Assembly (NCBI GenBank): GCA_937890595.1
Contig: CALADM010000025.1
Location: 1-64,000, forward strand
Reading direction: 5' to 3'
DNA from: CAJMNU01 sp905214855
GTDB taxonomy: Bacteria > Bacillota > Clostridia > Lachnospirales > Lachnospiraceae
Length of the DNA: 64,000 nt
Part shown: piece by piece, positions 36,910 to 46,462 of the stretch
Position numbering within the stretch: the first letter of the stretch is position 1
Layout: each line of letters starts with the position of its first letter
Notes under the pieces: model-generated
Database searches by the model: none
What the model was told of the DNA's origin: nothing
Seen by the model: the letters and a program-made list of their open reading frames with translations, nothing else
Program-made: the position numbers and the translations under genes

Positions 36910-38159
36910 AAAAGGCAGAGCGTCATTGGGGGGTAAAGGGATTTTTATTCTATATCTTTTGTATCCAATTTGTCTTTGTATCCTGGGGCAGCCAAACACA
37001 TATACCAGCAGCTTATGTAGGAGAAGACGATCAAAATGGATACCGATATGAAGCAGATGGAATCGGTGGTATCTCAGTAAATATCGCCCCAGAACAAACA
37101 GATTCAGCAGTTGCTTTGATCACTCCAGATTCCGGTTTACATGGTGTTCTCTACAAAAACGGGATGAAAAGTGAAGTCACTCAAGAACAGTTTATAATCG
37201 AACCTGGAAGATATGAGTATTATTTTTATCCATCTTCAAAATCAGATCCTGACTATATGGGAATTTTTTCGTTTACTCTTTCTGGTTTGCAAGATATGGA
37301 TGAAATGGACGAAACACTTTCATTTTCTGTGATTGAAAATCCTGAAATTCAGGTAACATACGATAAAAACCAAAATCAATATATACATACCTTACCTAAT
37401 GGATCAACATTTCAGCTTACAGTTCCATCAGGATCTGTATCGGTTAATCCAGTCCATGTCATGTTTTCAAACGATATCATCATTTATGGAATCAGCAGAA
37501 ATGGAGAATACATTTCTGTAGAAGAACCTTATTCTTTTACACAAGAGGGCTGTTATCAGATAGAATGTACAACTGGAGTGTCAGATATTGGACAGACAAA
37601 CGGAACTTTATATCGCTTTGATGTATGGTTTCTGATACGTAAATATACCATTCAGGATATGGATATTATAAATGCTCCAAATGGATTTTTGGTTCGACAA
37701 GTATGGAAAAATGGTATGCCTGTAAAAATACCACAATTTGAATATTTGTATTTAGAAGAGGATGGTATTTATCGTATTCTATTTGAAGAGAAACATAGAA
37801 AGTGTCAATATATATTAGAGTGTAACATTGACAGGGAAGCTCCCTATCTGTTTTTTAATAAGAACTTTTTTGATGAAAAATTTTATGTTCCACTTTCTTT
37901 TACACCTTCTGAAGAAGGCTGTATGATAGAAATTTATCAAAATGGTGAAAAAATGCCATACATTTCCAACTCCATTGAAGATGGGGGGATCTATCGGATA
38001 GTAATTTCCGATCCATATGGAAATCAAAGAGAGTATTCTTTTTTTCTATTACATAATATGAAAATCATTACACCAACAAGGATTATATTATCCACTGTGT
38101 TTGTCTTGGCTATTATTATTTTCATGTGTTACCAACGCAGACATATGAGGGTTTTATAA
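36906..38159 (+). CDS. Membrane-anchored Ig-like surface protein, second paralogue
   Basis: A 417-residue protein with an N-terminal signal helix (about residues 12-30), several predicted beta-sandwich modules, and a C-terminal transmembrane helix (about residues 388-408) with a basic tail. The last module (NIDREAPYLFF ... RIVISDPYGNQREYSF) matches the corresponding region of the 556-residue protein at 27842. Both genes flank core type IV genes in the same operon. No named family is recognised. Confidence 0.75.
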   Translation: MKKAERHWGVKGFLFYIFCIQFVFVSWGSQTHIPAAYVGEDDQNGYRYEADGIGGISVNIAPEQTDSAVALITPDSGLHGVLYKNGMKSEVTQEQFIIEPGRYEYYFYPSSKSDPDYMGIFSFTLSGLQDMDEMDETLSFSVIENPEIQVTYDKNQNQYIHTLPNGSTFQLTVPSGSVSVNPVHVMFSNDIIIYGISRNGEYISVEEPYSFTQEGCYQIECTTGVSDIGQTNGTLYRFDVWFLIRKYTIQDMDIINAPNGFLVRQVWKNGMPVKIPQFEYLYLEEDGIYRILFEEKHRKCQYILECNIDREAPYLFFNKNFFDEKFYVPLSFTPSEEGCMIEIYQNGEKMPYISNSIEDGGIYRIVISDPYGNQREYSFFLLHNMKIITPTRIILSTVFVLAIIIFMCYQRRHMRVL

Positions 38160-38186
38160 TAAATAATTTTTAAGGAGGATGGTAAA

Positions 38187-38495
38187 ATGCCAACTATATT
38201 TCAATTGCCTATTATGGCTCTCACAGCAAACCCATTTGCTACTGTTTCAGATCCGATCATTAAGCTGATCAATGATGCAGTAAACCCAGCATTACTTTTA
38301 GTTGGGGCAATTGGAGCAATCTATTGTATTATTCTTGGTGCCAAACTTGCAAAAGCGGAAGAACCTCAGGATAGAGAAAAAGCAAAATCTTCTTTGAAAA
38401 ATGCTTTGATTGGTTTTGTTCTCATTTTCGTTCTTTTGGTTGTATTGAAGTTAGGACTTCCTGCCATGACTACATGGTATCAGAGTGTAAAATAA
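38187..38495 (+). CDS. VirB2/TrbC-like pilin-type membrane protein
   Basis: A 102-residue protein with two hydrophobic helices (about residues 28-50 and 70-92) separated by a charged, Lys/Glu-rich loop. Size and topology match VirB2/TrbC or Maff2-type subunits of Gram-positive type IV systems. An AAGGAGG ribosome binding site suggests strong translation. The gene is followed by a very strong hairpin, which fits its being produced in excess over downstream genes. Confidence 0.72.
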   Translation: MPTIFQLPIMALTANPFATVSDPIIKLINDAVNPALLLVGAIGAIYCIILGAKLAKAEEPQDREKAKSSLKNALIGFVLIFVLLVVLKLGLPAMTTWYQSVK

Positions 38496-38553
38496 ACACA
38501 ACTGCTGCATAGTAAACAACTTGCAGAGCAAGGTAGCATGTACATTAACAATG

Positions 38554-38597
38554 TGATAAAATTGCCGAAGTTCTTTGTATCTTCGGCAATTTTATCA
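38554..38597 (+). terminator. Strong 17-bp hairpin after the pilin gene
   Basis: A perfect inverted repeat, TGATAAAATTGCCGAAG and its complement, with a 10-nt loop. The 3' arm is U-rich but there is no extra T run after it. It may act as a partial terminator or an RNA-stabilising 3' end separating pilin expression from the genes after 38646. The 38496-38645 gap holds no other gene. Confidence 0.75.
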
Positions 38598-38645
38598 TAA
38601 AGACACAATTTACAATGAAACTGAAACGGAGGATTAGAAAGAAAA

Positions 38646-41600
38646 ATGAAAAAATGGCTGCTTGTTTTAAGCTGTCTATTTTGTTTTTGTCTGGCAGGAT
38701 GTAAAAATTCTATTTTATTAAATGCAGATTTGGATAAAGCAACTGTAGAAGCTTATGTACCTGTGATGGAAACTGTTCCATCTGATTCTCTGGTTCAAAT
38801 AGAAAATAAATTTTCTGAAGAAAAATATCAGATTTCTGGAAGAGATGCATTTTATATTCTTCCAGAACACAGACCAGCTCCTGAAAATATTTTGGATTTT
38901 AAGGTTTTAGACCTTATTGATGGCACAATTTCAGTGTATGCATATCAGGCAAAATGTTCTGACTCAGATACAACAGGTTTAGGTGGAGCAGCAAAAAGTG
39001 GCATAGCAGTTGATACAGATAATTCTAAAGGAGAATTGTCCAGTAGCAAATCTAAAATGGTAACTATACTCATGTCATATAATATAAAGACAAGAGAATA
39101 TTGTGTATTTTTTCATAAAGTTTCTGATATTGAAAAAACTGCTGCACCTGGTATGGATGAAAATGGAATCAGTGGCTCTTTATCCTCAGGAAAAAAGGAT
39201 GAGACGGGAAGCCTTTTTGTACAAAAAACAGGCAAAAATGGAAATGCCTATTTTATTTATTTAGACGGAATTGGCAGTGTTTATGATCAAACAGGTCGTT
39301 TGATTTATACGAAAGATATCAATTCACAGTTAAATTATAATAACTGGTTATATGGCGGAGAAGATGCAGTTATAACAATTAATAATGTTCTGGTTGACAG
39401 AAGTTATTTTATGTATGTGACTTTAAACATAGAAAAAAAAGATGCTGAAATAAATGAAGATACTTCAGAGGAAGATCTATCAACGGAAGAAAACAATGTG
39501 GTACAGATGGTATTTTCCTGTTTTGATATGAATATTGGAGAACCAGAAAATCCAACAGAAGAAGAAAAAAGCTATTTTGTTTCAAATAACCAAACTTACG
39601 AAAAACAAAAGGAAGAATGGCTAAAAGCAGATCAGCAAACCTTTGATATGGGAATTTTGGAAAAACAGCCTTCTATGCAGGAAATCCATGATTTTGTTGC
39701 GCCTTCCCTTTCCCAAATCAAAACAACCTATCCCACAACCTATGAGACATACCATTATTTTGATCCAATGTTTGACTTGAAATTATATTATTATGAGCCA
39801 ACTATATGGTCATTTCCATTCCCTCTTCAATATTATTATGATTATATGCATAGAAATAATTATGCTTCCATGGTTCCATGTACTCCATCAAATATGACTG
39901 CCAAGGAGATTCACAAGTTTTCTTTGACATGGTCATACCGCGTTTATAGTGGCTATATACCAGTTACTTCTCCAGATGATGGAAAAGGGAAAGTATATTT
40001 TCTTCCTAATCGTATAGAACCAAATCCGCAGCAACTGATACAGGAGACATTGACCAGAAATTATACCATAACATGGAAGGAAGAGCAGATCCAGACTTCT
40101 GAGACAGGTGAAAATCAGGAAACCCAAGCGGAAACTTCGGAAGAATCTAGTGAATCTGTCACATATGTAGAAAAGTCTATAGAAATCAAAGAAACAGAAT
40201 TTTTTGACATACGATATGAACTTCGTTTTTCAGGCGATGTTATGCTCCAATGGAGTGAGGAACGTTATACTTCCAATATGATCGCACCAAGTCCAGGAAG
40301 TGGTGTCCTGTATTATTATTCAAAAGATACCGAGACGGATAACCCCGTTTCATGTTTATTATGGGAACAAAACAGATTTTCTTATTATACAAAGGAATTT
40401 CCGGGTGCAGCACAAAATGTCTGCTTGTTTTTTCCAAAACAGATGGAACCGATCATTACCGTTATGACTTCAAAAGGTCTTGGGATAATACAGGGATTTT
40501 CAACATATTTCAATGGCTTTTGGCAGGTCAGTATGAAGGAAGGAACAGAGATTTTTTTATCCAATTATAGTTTGGATTATGGACTTACTTTGGGGGATAA
40601 TGGAATTGATAAATTAAATGAGATCAAAATATCAAATAATGATGAACCGCTCTCAGTACCCAATGATGGAAATGCAGATCTTTATGGAAGTACAAGTTTT
40701 GTTTTTCAATGGGAAGCAGGAAATCAAAATCTAATTGCGTATATGGGAGGAATTGGAAGTGGTTTGATTCGTTATAATCTGAGTGTGCCTGCTGGTTCTT
40801 CTGGAATATCAGGGCAAGTATCTTCTTATCCCTATTATTCTATTTTTCCAAAAGATGAGAACTCTCTTTATGGAATCGGATTCCAGAGTTTGGATTATGC
40901 ATATGATCAGAGAGATTTACCATGTGCAAAGGTATATGAAATTCCCTTAACAGATGCAAAGGCAGCTTCTAATCTTACTGTCAGTACACTTTCAAAAGAT
41001 ACCTCTTTGCGTACTGCTGTTTTAAATGGGTCTGATTCGAAATGGAATGAAATGCTTACTAATCTAGGTATTAAAAATGCCGATCTGAGTCAGGTTACAT
41101 TATACTATGATTTTTTAGTAGAAGGATCAAAGCGGAAACAAAATGCTGTGTTAGAATTCTATGAGTTGGGAGAAATCCAGGCATATAAACGAACAGAAGA
41201 ACTAAAAACTCAGATTTTATCTTTATTGGATATTTATTCGTTGGAAAATTTATTATATCAGCTCAGGGATGATTTACATGATACAAATAATGATCTAACG
41301 GAAACATCTATGAAAACAGCAGTTATTGAGATTTTAAAGGAGAGAGCTAATCTTACAAGTAAAGAATGGACGAAAAAATTATATCAGATTATATTTGATT
41401 TAAAAGTTCCAAATACTTTATCAGAATATAAAAAACAGGATGCTATTCGTACATTTGCTGATATGGCAGGAATTCCAATAGAAACAAATCTGGAAAGCAA
41501 GATTCGAGATTGTCAAACAGAAGAAGAACTAGAAAAGAAAATGGCAGAATATTATCTTGATTCAAAAACAGTAGAAATCCTTCATAAGAATGATACGGCA

Positions 41601-41753
41601 ACAAAAGAAGAGCTGGAAGATGCAATCCTATTACGCCAAAAAACACTTGCTGTATTAAAGGAAGAGTATGTTAAAGCAAATAAAGGAATGACAGAATCTT
41701 TATGGAAGAAACAGTTGAGCAGTATTCTGGCTGCATTTCACGAGGAGGAATGA
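38646..41753 (+). CDS. Large secreted lipoprotein, unknown function
   Basis: A 1035-residue protein with a signal peptide and lipobox (CLAGC, Cys about residue 19). The first about 760 residues are beta-rich, with aromatic-rich strands and Ser/Gly loops, possibly a propeller-like fold. The last about 250 residues are charged and helical. No catalytic motif is visible. It would be tethered to the outside of the membrane. The stop is immediately followed by the next gene's start region. Confidence 0.75.
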   Translation: MKKWLLVLSCLFCFCLAGCKNSILLNADLDKATVEAYVPVMETVPSDSLVQIENKFSEEKYQISGRDAFYILPEHRPAPENILDFKVLDLIDGTISVYAYQAKCSDSDTTGLGGAAKSGIAVDTDNSKGELSSSKSKMVTILMSYNIKTREYCVFFHKVSDIEKTAAPGMDENGISGSLSSGKKDETGSLFVQKTGKNGNAYFIYLDGIGSVYDQTGRLIYTKDINSQLNYNNWLYGGEDAVITINNVLVDRSYFMYVTLNIEKKDAEINEDTSEEDLSTEENNVVQMVFSCFDMNIGEPENPTEEEKSYFVSNNQTYEKQKEEWLKADQQTFDMGILEKQPSMQEIHDFVAPSLSQIKTTYPTTYETYHYFDPMFDLKLYYYEPTIWSFPFPLQYYYDYMHRNNYASMVPCTPSNMTAKEIHKFSLTWSYRVYSGYIPVTSPDDGKGKVYFLPNRIEPNPQQLIQETLTRNYTITWKEEQIQTSETGENQETQAETSEESSESVTYVEKSIEIKETEFFDIRYELRFSGDVMLQWSEERYTSNMIAPSPGSGVLYYYSKDTETDNPVSCLLWEQNRFSYYTKEFPGAAQNVCLFFPKQMEPIITVMTSKGLGIIQGFSTYFNGFWQVSMKEGTEIFLSNYSLDYGLTLGDNGIDKLNEIKISNNDEPLSVPNDGNADLYGSTSFVFQWEAGNQNLIAYMGGIGSGLIRYNLSVPAGSSGISGQVSSYPYYSIFPKDENSLYGIGFQSLDYAYDQRDLPCAKVYEIPLTDAKAASNLTVSTLSKDTSLRTAVLNGSDSKWNEMLTNLGIKNADLSQVTLYYDFLVEGSKRKQNAVLEFYELGEIQAYKRTEELKTQILSLLDIYSLENLLYQLRDDLHDTNNDLTETSMKTAVIEILKERANLTSKEWTKKLYQIIFDLKVPNTLSEYKKQDAIRTFADMAGIPIETNLESKIRDCQTEEELEKKMAEYYLDSKTVEILHKNDTATKEELEDAILLRQKTLAVLKEEYVKANKGMTESLWKKQLSSILAAFHEEE

Positions 41754-41755
41754 AG

Positions 41756-42568
41756 ATGAAAAACAAAAGAATCGCAAAGAATAGAATGACTAAGGCTGCC
41801 GCTTTTCTTGTGATCATAGGAAGTTCTTTTTCTATACCATATTCTGTGTGGGCAAATACAGCCTCCTCTCCAGATGAATGGATAAAAATGCAACAGATGA
41901 TTGAACAGGATAGTATTCCTTCTGAAACAGAACCTCAAACACCTCAAAACGGATGGATACAGAAAAAAGAAGGTTTTCGATATTATTTGCCAGATGGAAC
42001 GAAAATTGTTTCATCACTGACACCAGATGGATATTATGTAGATTCAAATGGTCTGTGGAATGAAAAAGCATTTGATATTTTAGGCATAAAAGTAGCAGCA
42101 GAATCTAAATTTTGTTTGCCGTCTTCTCAGAATGGATGGAATACACACCTCTTAGAACTTTCTGATCTTAACAAAAAAATCCAAAATGCAGCAGGAAAAA
42201 ACCGTGTTTTTCATATATATGAAGATGCCATTACATATTGTCAAGTGAATGAAAAAGAGGAAAAGATCCTGCTGCAGCTTTCCAAGAATAAGGAAAAAGA
42301 AAGCTATCGGTTCACCATTTCCTGTGATCTTGGAAAAAAAGATCAGGATTTAAACAAAATTTCTACATATGACTACAGTGTATTTTTTTATTTCTGTTGC
42401 AAAATTAGTCATTATCCACAAGAATTAGCAGATGCTATTTATGAAAATTGGCAAGGTAATAATTCATGGGGGCTTGCTTTGCATAGTACGACTAATGTGA
42501 TGGACAGCCAAATTTTGTGTGATGTAAAAAATGGCGCTGGGTTATATACAATCACTGCCTTGCAGTAG
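41756..42568 (+). CDS. Secreted protein with cell-wall-binding-type repeat
   Basis: A 270-residue protein with a signal peptide (cleavage likely after VWA, about residue 33). A short choline-/wall-binding-like repeat follows (GWIQKKEGFRYYLPDGT and TPDGYYVDSNGLW, about residues 62-100), then a C-terminal domain I cannot assign. The ATG at 41756 is preferred because AGGAGG lies 7 bp upstream; the ATG at 41750 is only 1 bp from it. Confidence 0.72.
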   Translation: MKNKRIAKNRMTKAAAFLVIIGSSFSIPYSVWANTASSPDEWIKMQQMIEQDSIPSETEPQTPQNGWIQKKEGFRYYLPDGTKIVSSLTPDGYYVDSNGLWNEKAFDILGIKVAAESKFCLPSSQNGWNTHLLELSDLNKKIQNAAGKNRVFHIYEDAITYCQVNEKEEKILLQLSKNKEKESYRFTISCDLGKKDQDLNKISTYDYSVFFYFCCKISHYPQELADAIYENWQGNNSWGLALHSTTNVMDSQILCDVKNGAGLYTITALQ

Positions 42569-42583
42569 AAATGGAGGAAGAAT

Positions 42584-43000
42584 ATGGGAATATTACGAAT
42601 CGAGGCAGATGTCAAACATTTAGAAACCGTTCAAAATTTTGTTATAGCAGAGCTTGAAAAGGCGAATTTTAGCTTGAAACAGATTATGCAGGTTGAAATT
42701 GCAGTAGAAGAAATTTTTTGTAATATTGCCAATTATGCATATCATCCGGATAAAGGAGATACATGGATCCAATGTAAAATCCGCAGAGAAGGAAAAGAAC
42801 GAGTAGAAATTGAGTTTATAGATGAGGGAATCCCATATAATCCGTTAGAAAAAGAGGATCCAGATATCAGTCTGTCCTTAGAAGAACGGGAAATAGGAGG
42901 ACTTGGCATTTATCTTACAAAACAACTTATGGATAGCATGGAATATCATCATGATAATGGAAGAAATATTTTGATTATCACAAAGAAAAAAGAGGACTGA
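42584..43000 (+). CDS. RsbW-like anti-sigma factor serine kinase
   Basis: A 138-residue GHKL ATPase of the RsbW/SpoIIAB type. The N-box is VEIAVEEIFCNIANYAYHP, the G1 motif is IDEGIPYNP and the G2 motif is GGLGIYLTK. Proteins like this phosphorylate an STAS antagonist and sequester a sigma factor. The likely antagonist is encoded at 24705. No sigma factor gene is present in the window, so the final target could be elsewhere or may not be a sigma factor. Confidence 0.87.
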   Translation: MGILRIEADVKHLETVQNFVIAELEKANFSLKQIMQVEIAVEEIFCNIANYAYHPDKGDTWIQCKIRREGKERVEIEFIDEGIPYNPLEKEDPDISLSLEEREIGGLGIYLTKQLMDSMEYHHDNGRNILIITKKKED

Positions 43001-43003
43001 TCC

Positions 43004-43807
43004 ATGAATTTAAATGTTGCCTTTGCTGGATTTGATTTGTTTGATGTTGCTTTGGAATCTTTGCTTTCAGAAAAATGCAATATACAGGAAATTTTTACTT
43101 GTCATGTAGATGGAGAATTTGAAACGAATTCACATGTGATCCAGATAGCAAAACAATTAAAGATCCCCTGTCATCTTGAGCCTGTCTCAAAAAACGATTT
43201 AGAACGTTTAAAAAGCAATGGATGTGACCTTTTCTTAAGTGCGGGATATTATCATAAGTTTCCTGTCGTAGACGGGATTTCTATGGTCAATATTCACCCT
43301 TCTTTGCTGCCAGAGGGAAGGGGAGCATGGCCATTACCTGTTATGATTCTAAATGGAATAAAATATGCAGGAGTGTCTTTCCATAGAATCCGTAATCAGT
43401 TTGATACAGGAGAAATTCTTCTTCAAGAAAAGTTCCTCATTGAAAAAAATGATACCTTAGAAGATGTAACCCAAAAAGTTAGAGACAAAATTCCTCATAT
43501 GATAAGCGTACTTTGTGAAAATTTAGATCAACTTTATGAAAAGGCGAAACAACAAACGGGAGGAAGTTATTGGAAATGCCCAAAAGAAGAGGAATGGTCT
43601 ATACATCAAGATATGAACGTGGAAGAAGCAGATCGGATTCTCAGAGCTTTTTATGGCTTTGGTTGTATCTATGAAAAAGAAGGAAAACGGTGGCAAATAG
43701 TAAAGGGAAGAGCCTTTTTGGATCATTCTGACATGATATTAGAAGACAACTATATTTTTCCATTGAAAAATGGCTGGATTTTTGCAAAATCTGCAAAGGA
43801 GTTATAA
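43004..43807 (+). CDS. Formyltransferase-family protein
   Basis: A 267-residue protein with the formyltransferase catalytic motif HPSLLPEGRGAWP (about residue 97), preceded by Asn in the NIHP segment, and the aspartate motif FDTGEI. This matches the fold of methionyl-tRNA and sugar-amine formyltransferases that use 10-formyl-tetrahydrofolate. The C-terminus from about residue 185 differs from the tRNA-binding OB domain, so a small-molecule substrate is more likely. It may modify a surface or secreted molecule handled by the neighbouring genes. Confidence 0.78.
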   Translation: MNLNVAFAGFDLFDVALESLLSEKCNIQEIFTCHVDGEFETNSHVIQIAKQLKIPCHLEPVSKNDLERLKSNGCDLFLSAGYYHKFPVVDGISMVNIHPSLLPEGRGAWPLPVMILNGIKYAGVSFHRIRNQFDTGEILLQEKFLIEKNDTLEDVTQKVRDKIPHMISVLCENLDQLYEKAKQQTGGSYWKCPKEEEWSIHQDMNVEEADRILRAFYGFGCIYEKEGKRWQIVKGRAFLDHSDMILEDNYIFPLKNGWIFAKSAKEL

Positions 43808-43809
43808 AA

Positions 43810-44688
43810 ATGCTGAAACTGGAAGAAGAGGAAATTACACTGGATAAACAAGAGCAGATAGAAAGAATAAGACTGGAATATTCCCATATCTGTTCTTCTC
43901 ATTCCTTTGTTTCTCTATATATTTGGAAACAGGCAATGAAACTTTCCATATGTTTGACTGATAGAATGTTTGCAGTGCGCATAGGGATTCGAGGTAACAA
44001 TACATGGTTTTTTCCCTGTGGAGATATAGAGGAGAAAAAAGAATTTCTCTTGTCTCATATCCAAGAACCTGATTTTTGTCTTTGTTATGTCAGAGAGGAA
44101 GATGTAGCTTTTGTACATCAATATTTTCCAGGACAATTTATCTTTGAAAACAAAGAAGGAGATGGAGAATATATATATCGAAGAGAGGAACTAAAAAATT
44201 TAAATGGCAAAAAATTTGCAAAACTTCGCAATCATAAAAAAAGAGCAATGCGTGATCATGCCTTGGAATGTGTGATTTTAGATGATTCTATGATATCAGC
44301 TGCTGTGGATATTATAAAGAAATGGGAGCAATCACATCACGAAATGGGTAAATTTAGCACTACCGACTATGACGCTTCGAGATTGTTTTTTCATCATTGG
44401 AAAGAACTTAGGATTTATGGAACTCTTTTAAAAGTGGATGGAGAACCTTATGCTATCGCTGCAGGTTTTTGGATTTCTCCAAATTGTTTTGATCTTTGTA
44501 TGGCAAAGCAAAAAGGGAGAGTTTCCGGCATTTCAGTTTATAGTAAATGGGCTCTTATATCTTCTCTTTCAAATGAAACAGAGTATATCAATGCAGAAGA
44601 AGATATGGGAATAGAAGGTCTTCGAATCATGAAACACCAAATGAAACCCTGTGGGATGATTTCTATGTATACAGGAAAAAGAAAATAA
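43810..44688 (+). CDS. DUF2156 (phosphatidylglycerol lysyltransferase-like) protein
   Basis: A 292-residue soluble protein with a tandem GNAT-like fold of the DUF2156 family. Visible segments are GKKFAKLRNHKKR (about residue 135) and a C-terminal AEEDMGIEGLRIMKHQ. This family includes the catalytic domain of MprF-type lysyl-phosphatidylglycerol synthases, but there are no flippase helices here, so it is a stand-alone acyl/aminoacyl transferase-like protein of unknown substrate. It lies 2 bp after the formyltransferase gene, and the two probably act together. Confidence 0.8.
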   Translation: MLKLEEEEITLDKQEQIERIRLEYSHICSSHSFVSLYIWKQAMKLSICLTDRMFAVRIGIRGNNTWFFPCGDIEEKKEFLLSHIQEPDFCLCYVREEDVAFVHQYFPGQFIFENKEGDGEYIYRREELKNLNGKKFAKLRNHKKRAMRDHALECVILDDSMISAAVDIIKKWEQSHHEMGKFSTTDYDASRLFFHHWKELRIYGTLLKVDGEPYAIAAGFWISPNCFDLCMAKQKGRVSGISVYSKWALISSLSNETEYINAEEDMGIEGLRIMKHQMKPCGMISMYTGKRK

Positions 44689-44701
44689 TATAGGAGGAAC
44701 T

Positions 44702-46447
44702 ATGAAAAGGGAGCAACAGGATAAAGAACGTTTTGCCGGACGAATGTTTTGGCAATCTCTTCTTCCTTGTATGATATCGTCTGTGGGGTTAGCTATATCT
44801 GATATGGCAGATGCAATCGTAGTAGGTCAACGAATGGGTGAAATAGGACTTGCTGCAATTAGTTTGGCGCTACCTATTTATATGGTAATCAATCTTTTTA
44901 TGCATGGACTTGGAGGTGGTGGTTCTATTCGTTTTTCCAGATTGATGGGAGAAGGAAAAAACGAAGAAGCCATGAAAAATTTTTCCATGATCTTAGAAGC
45001 AGGAATTCTTTTAAGTGTGTGTCTTAGCGCCATAGCCTTTCTGTTTTTTTCGCAGCTTTTAAGAATTCTTGGAACAACACCAAATGAGGCAAAATTATAT
45101 CATACAAGCGCAGAATATATTCGTGTTATCATCGCAGGCATGCCTTTGTTTTTTATCTCCTATATTTGGAATTATTATCTTCGAAATGCGGATGGGCAAA
45201 AGTTAGCGAATATTGGTTTTAGCATAGGAAATGGATTGGATATTCTCCTTAATTTTCTTTTTGTTCTATGTTTTGATATGGGAGCAGCAGGAGCAGCATG
45301 GTCTACGATCATTGGTCAGGGAATGTCTATTTTTGTGTATTGGATCGGAATGAAATATCATATCTATCCATTGCAGTTTCATCTAACCTTTTTAGATATA
45401 ACCCATGTATATTCTTGTTTTAAGGTTGGATTTTCTACCTCTATCCAATATGTGTTTCAACTGTTCTTCCTTTTAATCGTTAATAATAGTCTGATCCGTA
45501 TGGGAGGGGCAGCAGGTGTTGCAGTTTTTGATTTGATACAAAATATATCCTATCTGACGATTTATCTGTATGATGGTATTTCAAAAGCTGCACAGCCTAT
45601 TCTCAGTACATTTCTGGGAGAACATAATAAACAGGGCAGACAATCTATCATTTTCAACAGCTTTTTTTCAGGTATCTTGTTTGGCATACCAACTTTTGTT
45701 TTCATATTTTGTATGGCAGATACGATATGTTATATTTTTGGATTAGATACTCCGTTTTCCATACAGCTTGGAAGTCATGCTTTACGTATGTATTCTATTG
45801 GTATAGTATTCACTGGATTTAATGTCCTTTTAGAAAACTTTTATCAAGCATGTGAACAAAAAAAGCCAGCAATGTATATTGCCGCTCTTCGGGGAGCATT
45901 CGTTTTGTTTCCTCTCACTTTATTTTTTTCTATGTGTCCTATTTCATATTTTGGGTTACTTTTTCCATTCACAGAAATTCTTTCTCTAGTTGCCTTTTTG
46001 ATTTGGATTTTAAAGAAAAAAATCAAAATGGATCCTTTTGATCCAGAAAGAGTATTTGAAAAAACCATAAAAGGGAAGAATCAAGATATTAGTTTTTTGA
46101 CAAATGAGATAGAAGACTTCTGCTGCAAATGGGGATTTTCTGACAGCCAGATTCTTTTTACTGTTATGGCGGCAGAAGAAATTTGTTTAACTATTATTGA
46201 AAAAGGATTTACCAATCCCTGTAAAGGGTATATTCAGATTACTCTAGTTGCATCTCCCAAAGGGTACCTAGAACTTCATATTCGAGATAATGCAGTATCT
46301 TTTAATCCATTTTCTTTAGAAAGCGCTGCCGTTGGAGAGCAGAATTTTAATCCAGAAACCATTGGTTTGTATGCAATCAAGAAAAAAGCAACTCATTTTT
46401 TTTACCGCAGATATCATGGATTTAATACTATGGTCATTAAAGTCTAA
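44702..46447 (+). CDS. MATE transporter fused to a degenerate RsbW-like domain
   Basis: A 581-residue protein. Residues about 1-440 form a 12-helix MATE-family exporter, and residues about 460-581 a cytoplasmic GHKL ATPase-like domain similar to RsbW. The fused domain keeps MAAEEICLTII but has lost the N-box Asn. It has RDNAVSFNPF where DxG is expected, and GLYAIKK in place of the GxGxx loop, so ATP binding is doubtful. The fusion could let an anti-sigma-type switch sense or gate transport. A GGAGG ribosome binding site precedes the ATG. Confidence 0.85.
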   Translation: MKREQQDKERFAGRMFWQSLLPCMISSVGLAISDMADAIVVGQRMGEIGLAAISLALPIYMVINLFMHGLGGGGSIRFSRLMGEGKNEEAMKNFSMILEAGILLSVCLSAIAFLFFSQLLRILGTTPNEAKLYHTSAEYIRVIIAGMPLFFISYIWNYYLRNADGQKLANIGFSIGNGLDILLNFLFVLCFDMGAAGAAWSTIIGQGMSIFVYWIGMKYHIYPLQFHLTFLDITHVYSCFKVGFSTSIQYVFQLFFLLIVNNSLIRMGGAAGVAVFDLIQNISYLTIYLYDGISKAAQPILSTFLGEHNKQGRQSIIFNSFFSGILFGIPTFVFIFCMADTICYIFGLDTPFSIQLGSHALRMYSIGIVFTGFNVLLENFYQACEQKKPAMYIAALRGAFVLFPLTLFFSMCPISYFGLLFPFTEILSLVAFLIWILKKKIKMDPFDPERVFEKTIKGKNQDISFLTNEIEDFCCKWGFSDSQILFTVMAAEEICLTIIEKGFTNPCKGYIQITLVASPKGYLELHIRDNAVSFNPFSLESAAVGEQNFNPETIGLYAIKKKATHFFYRRYHGFNTMVIKV

Positions 46448-46462
46448 GAGAGGAAATGAAAC

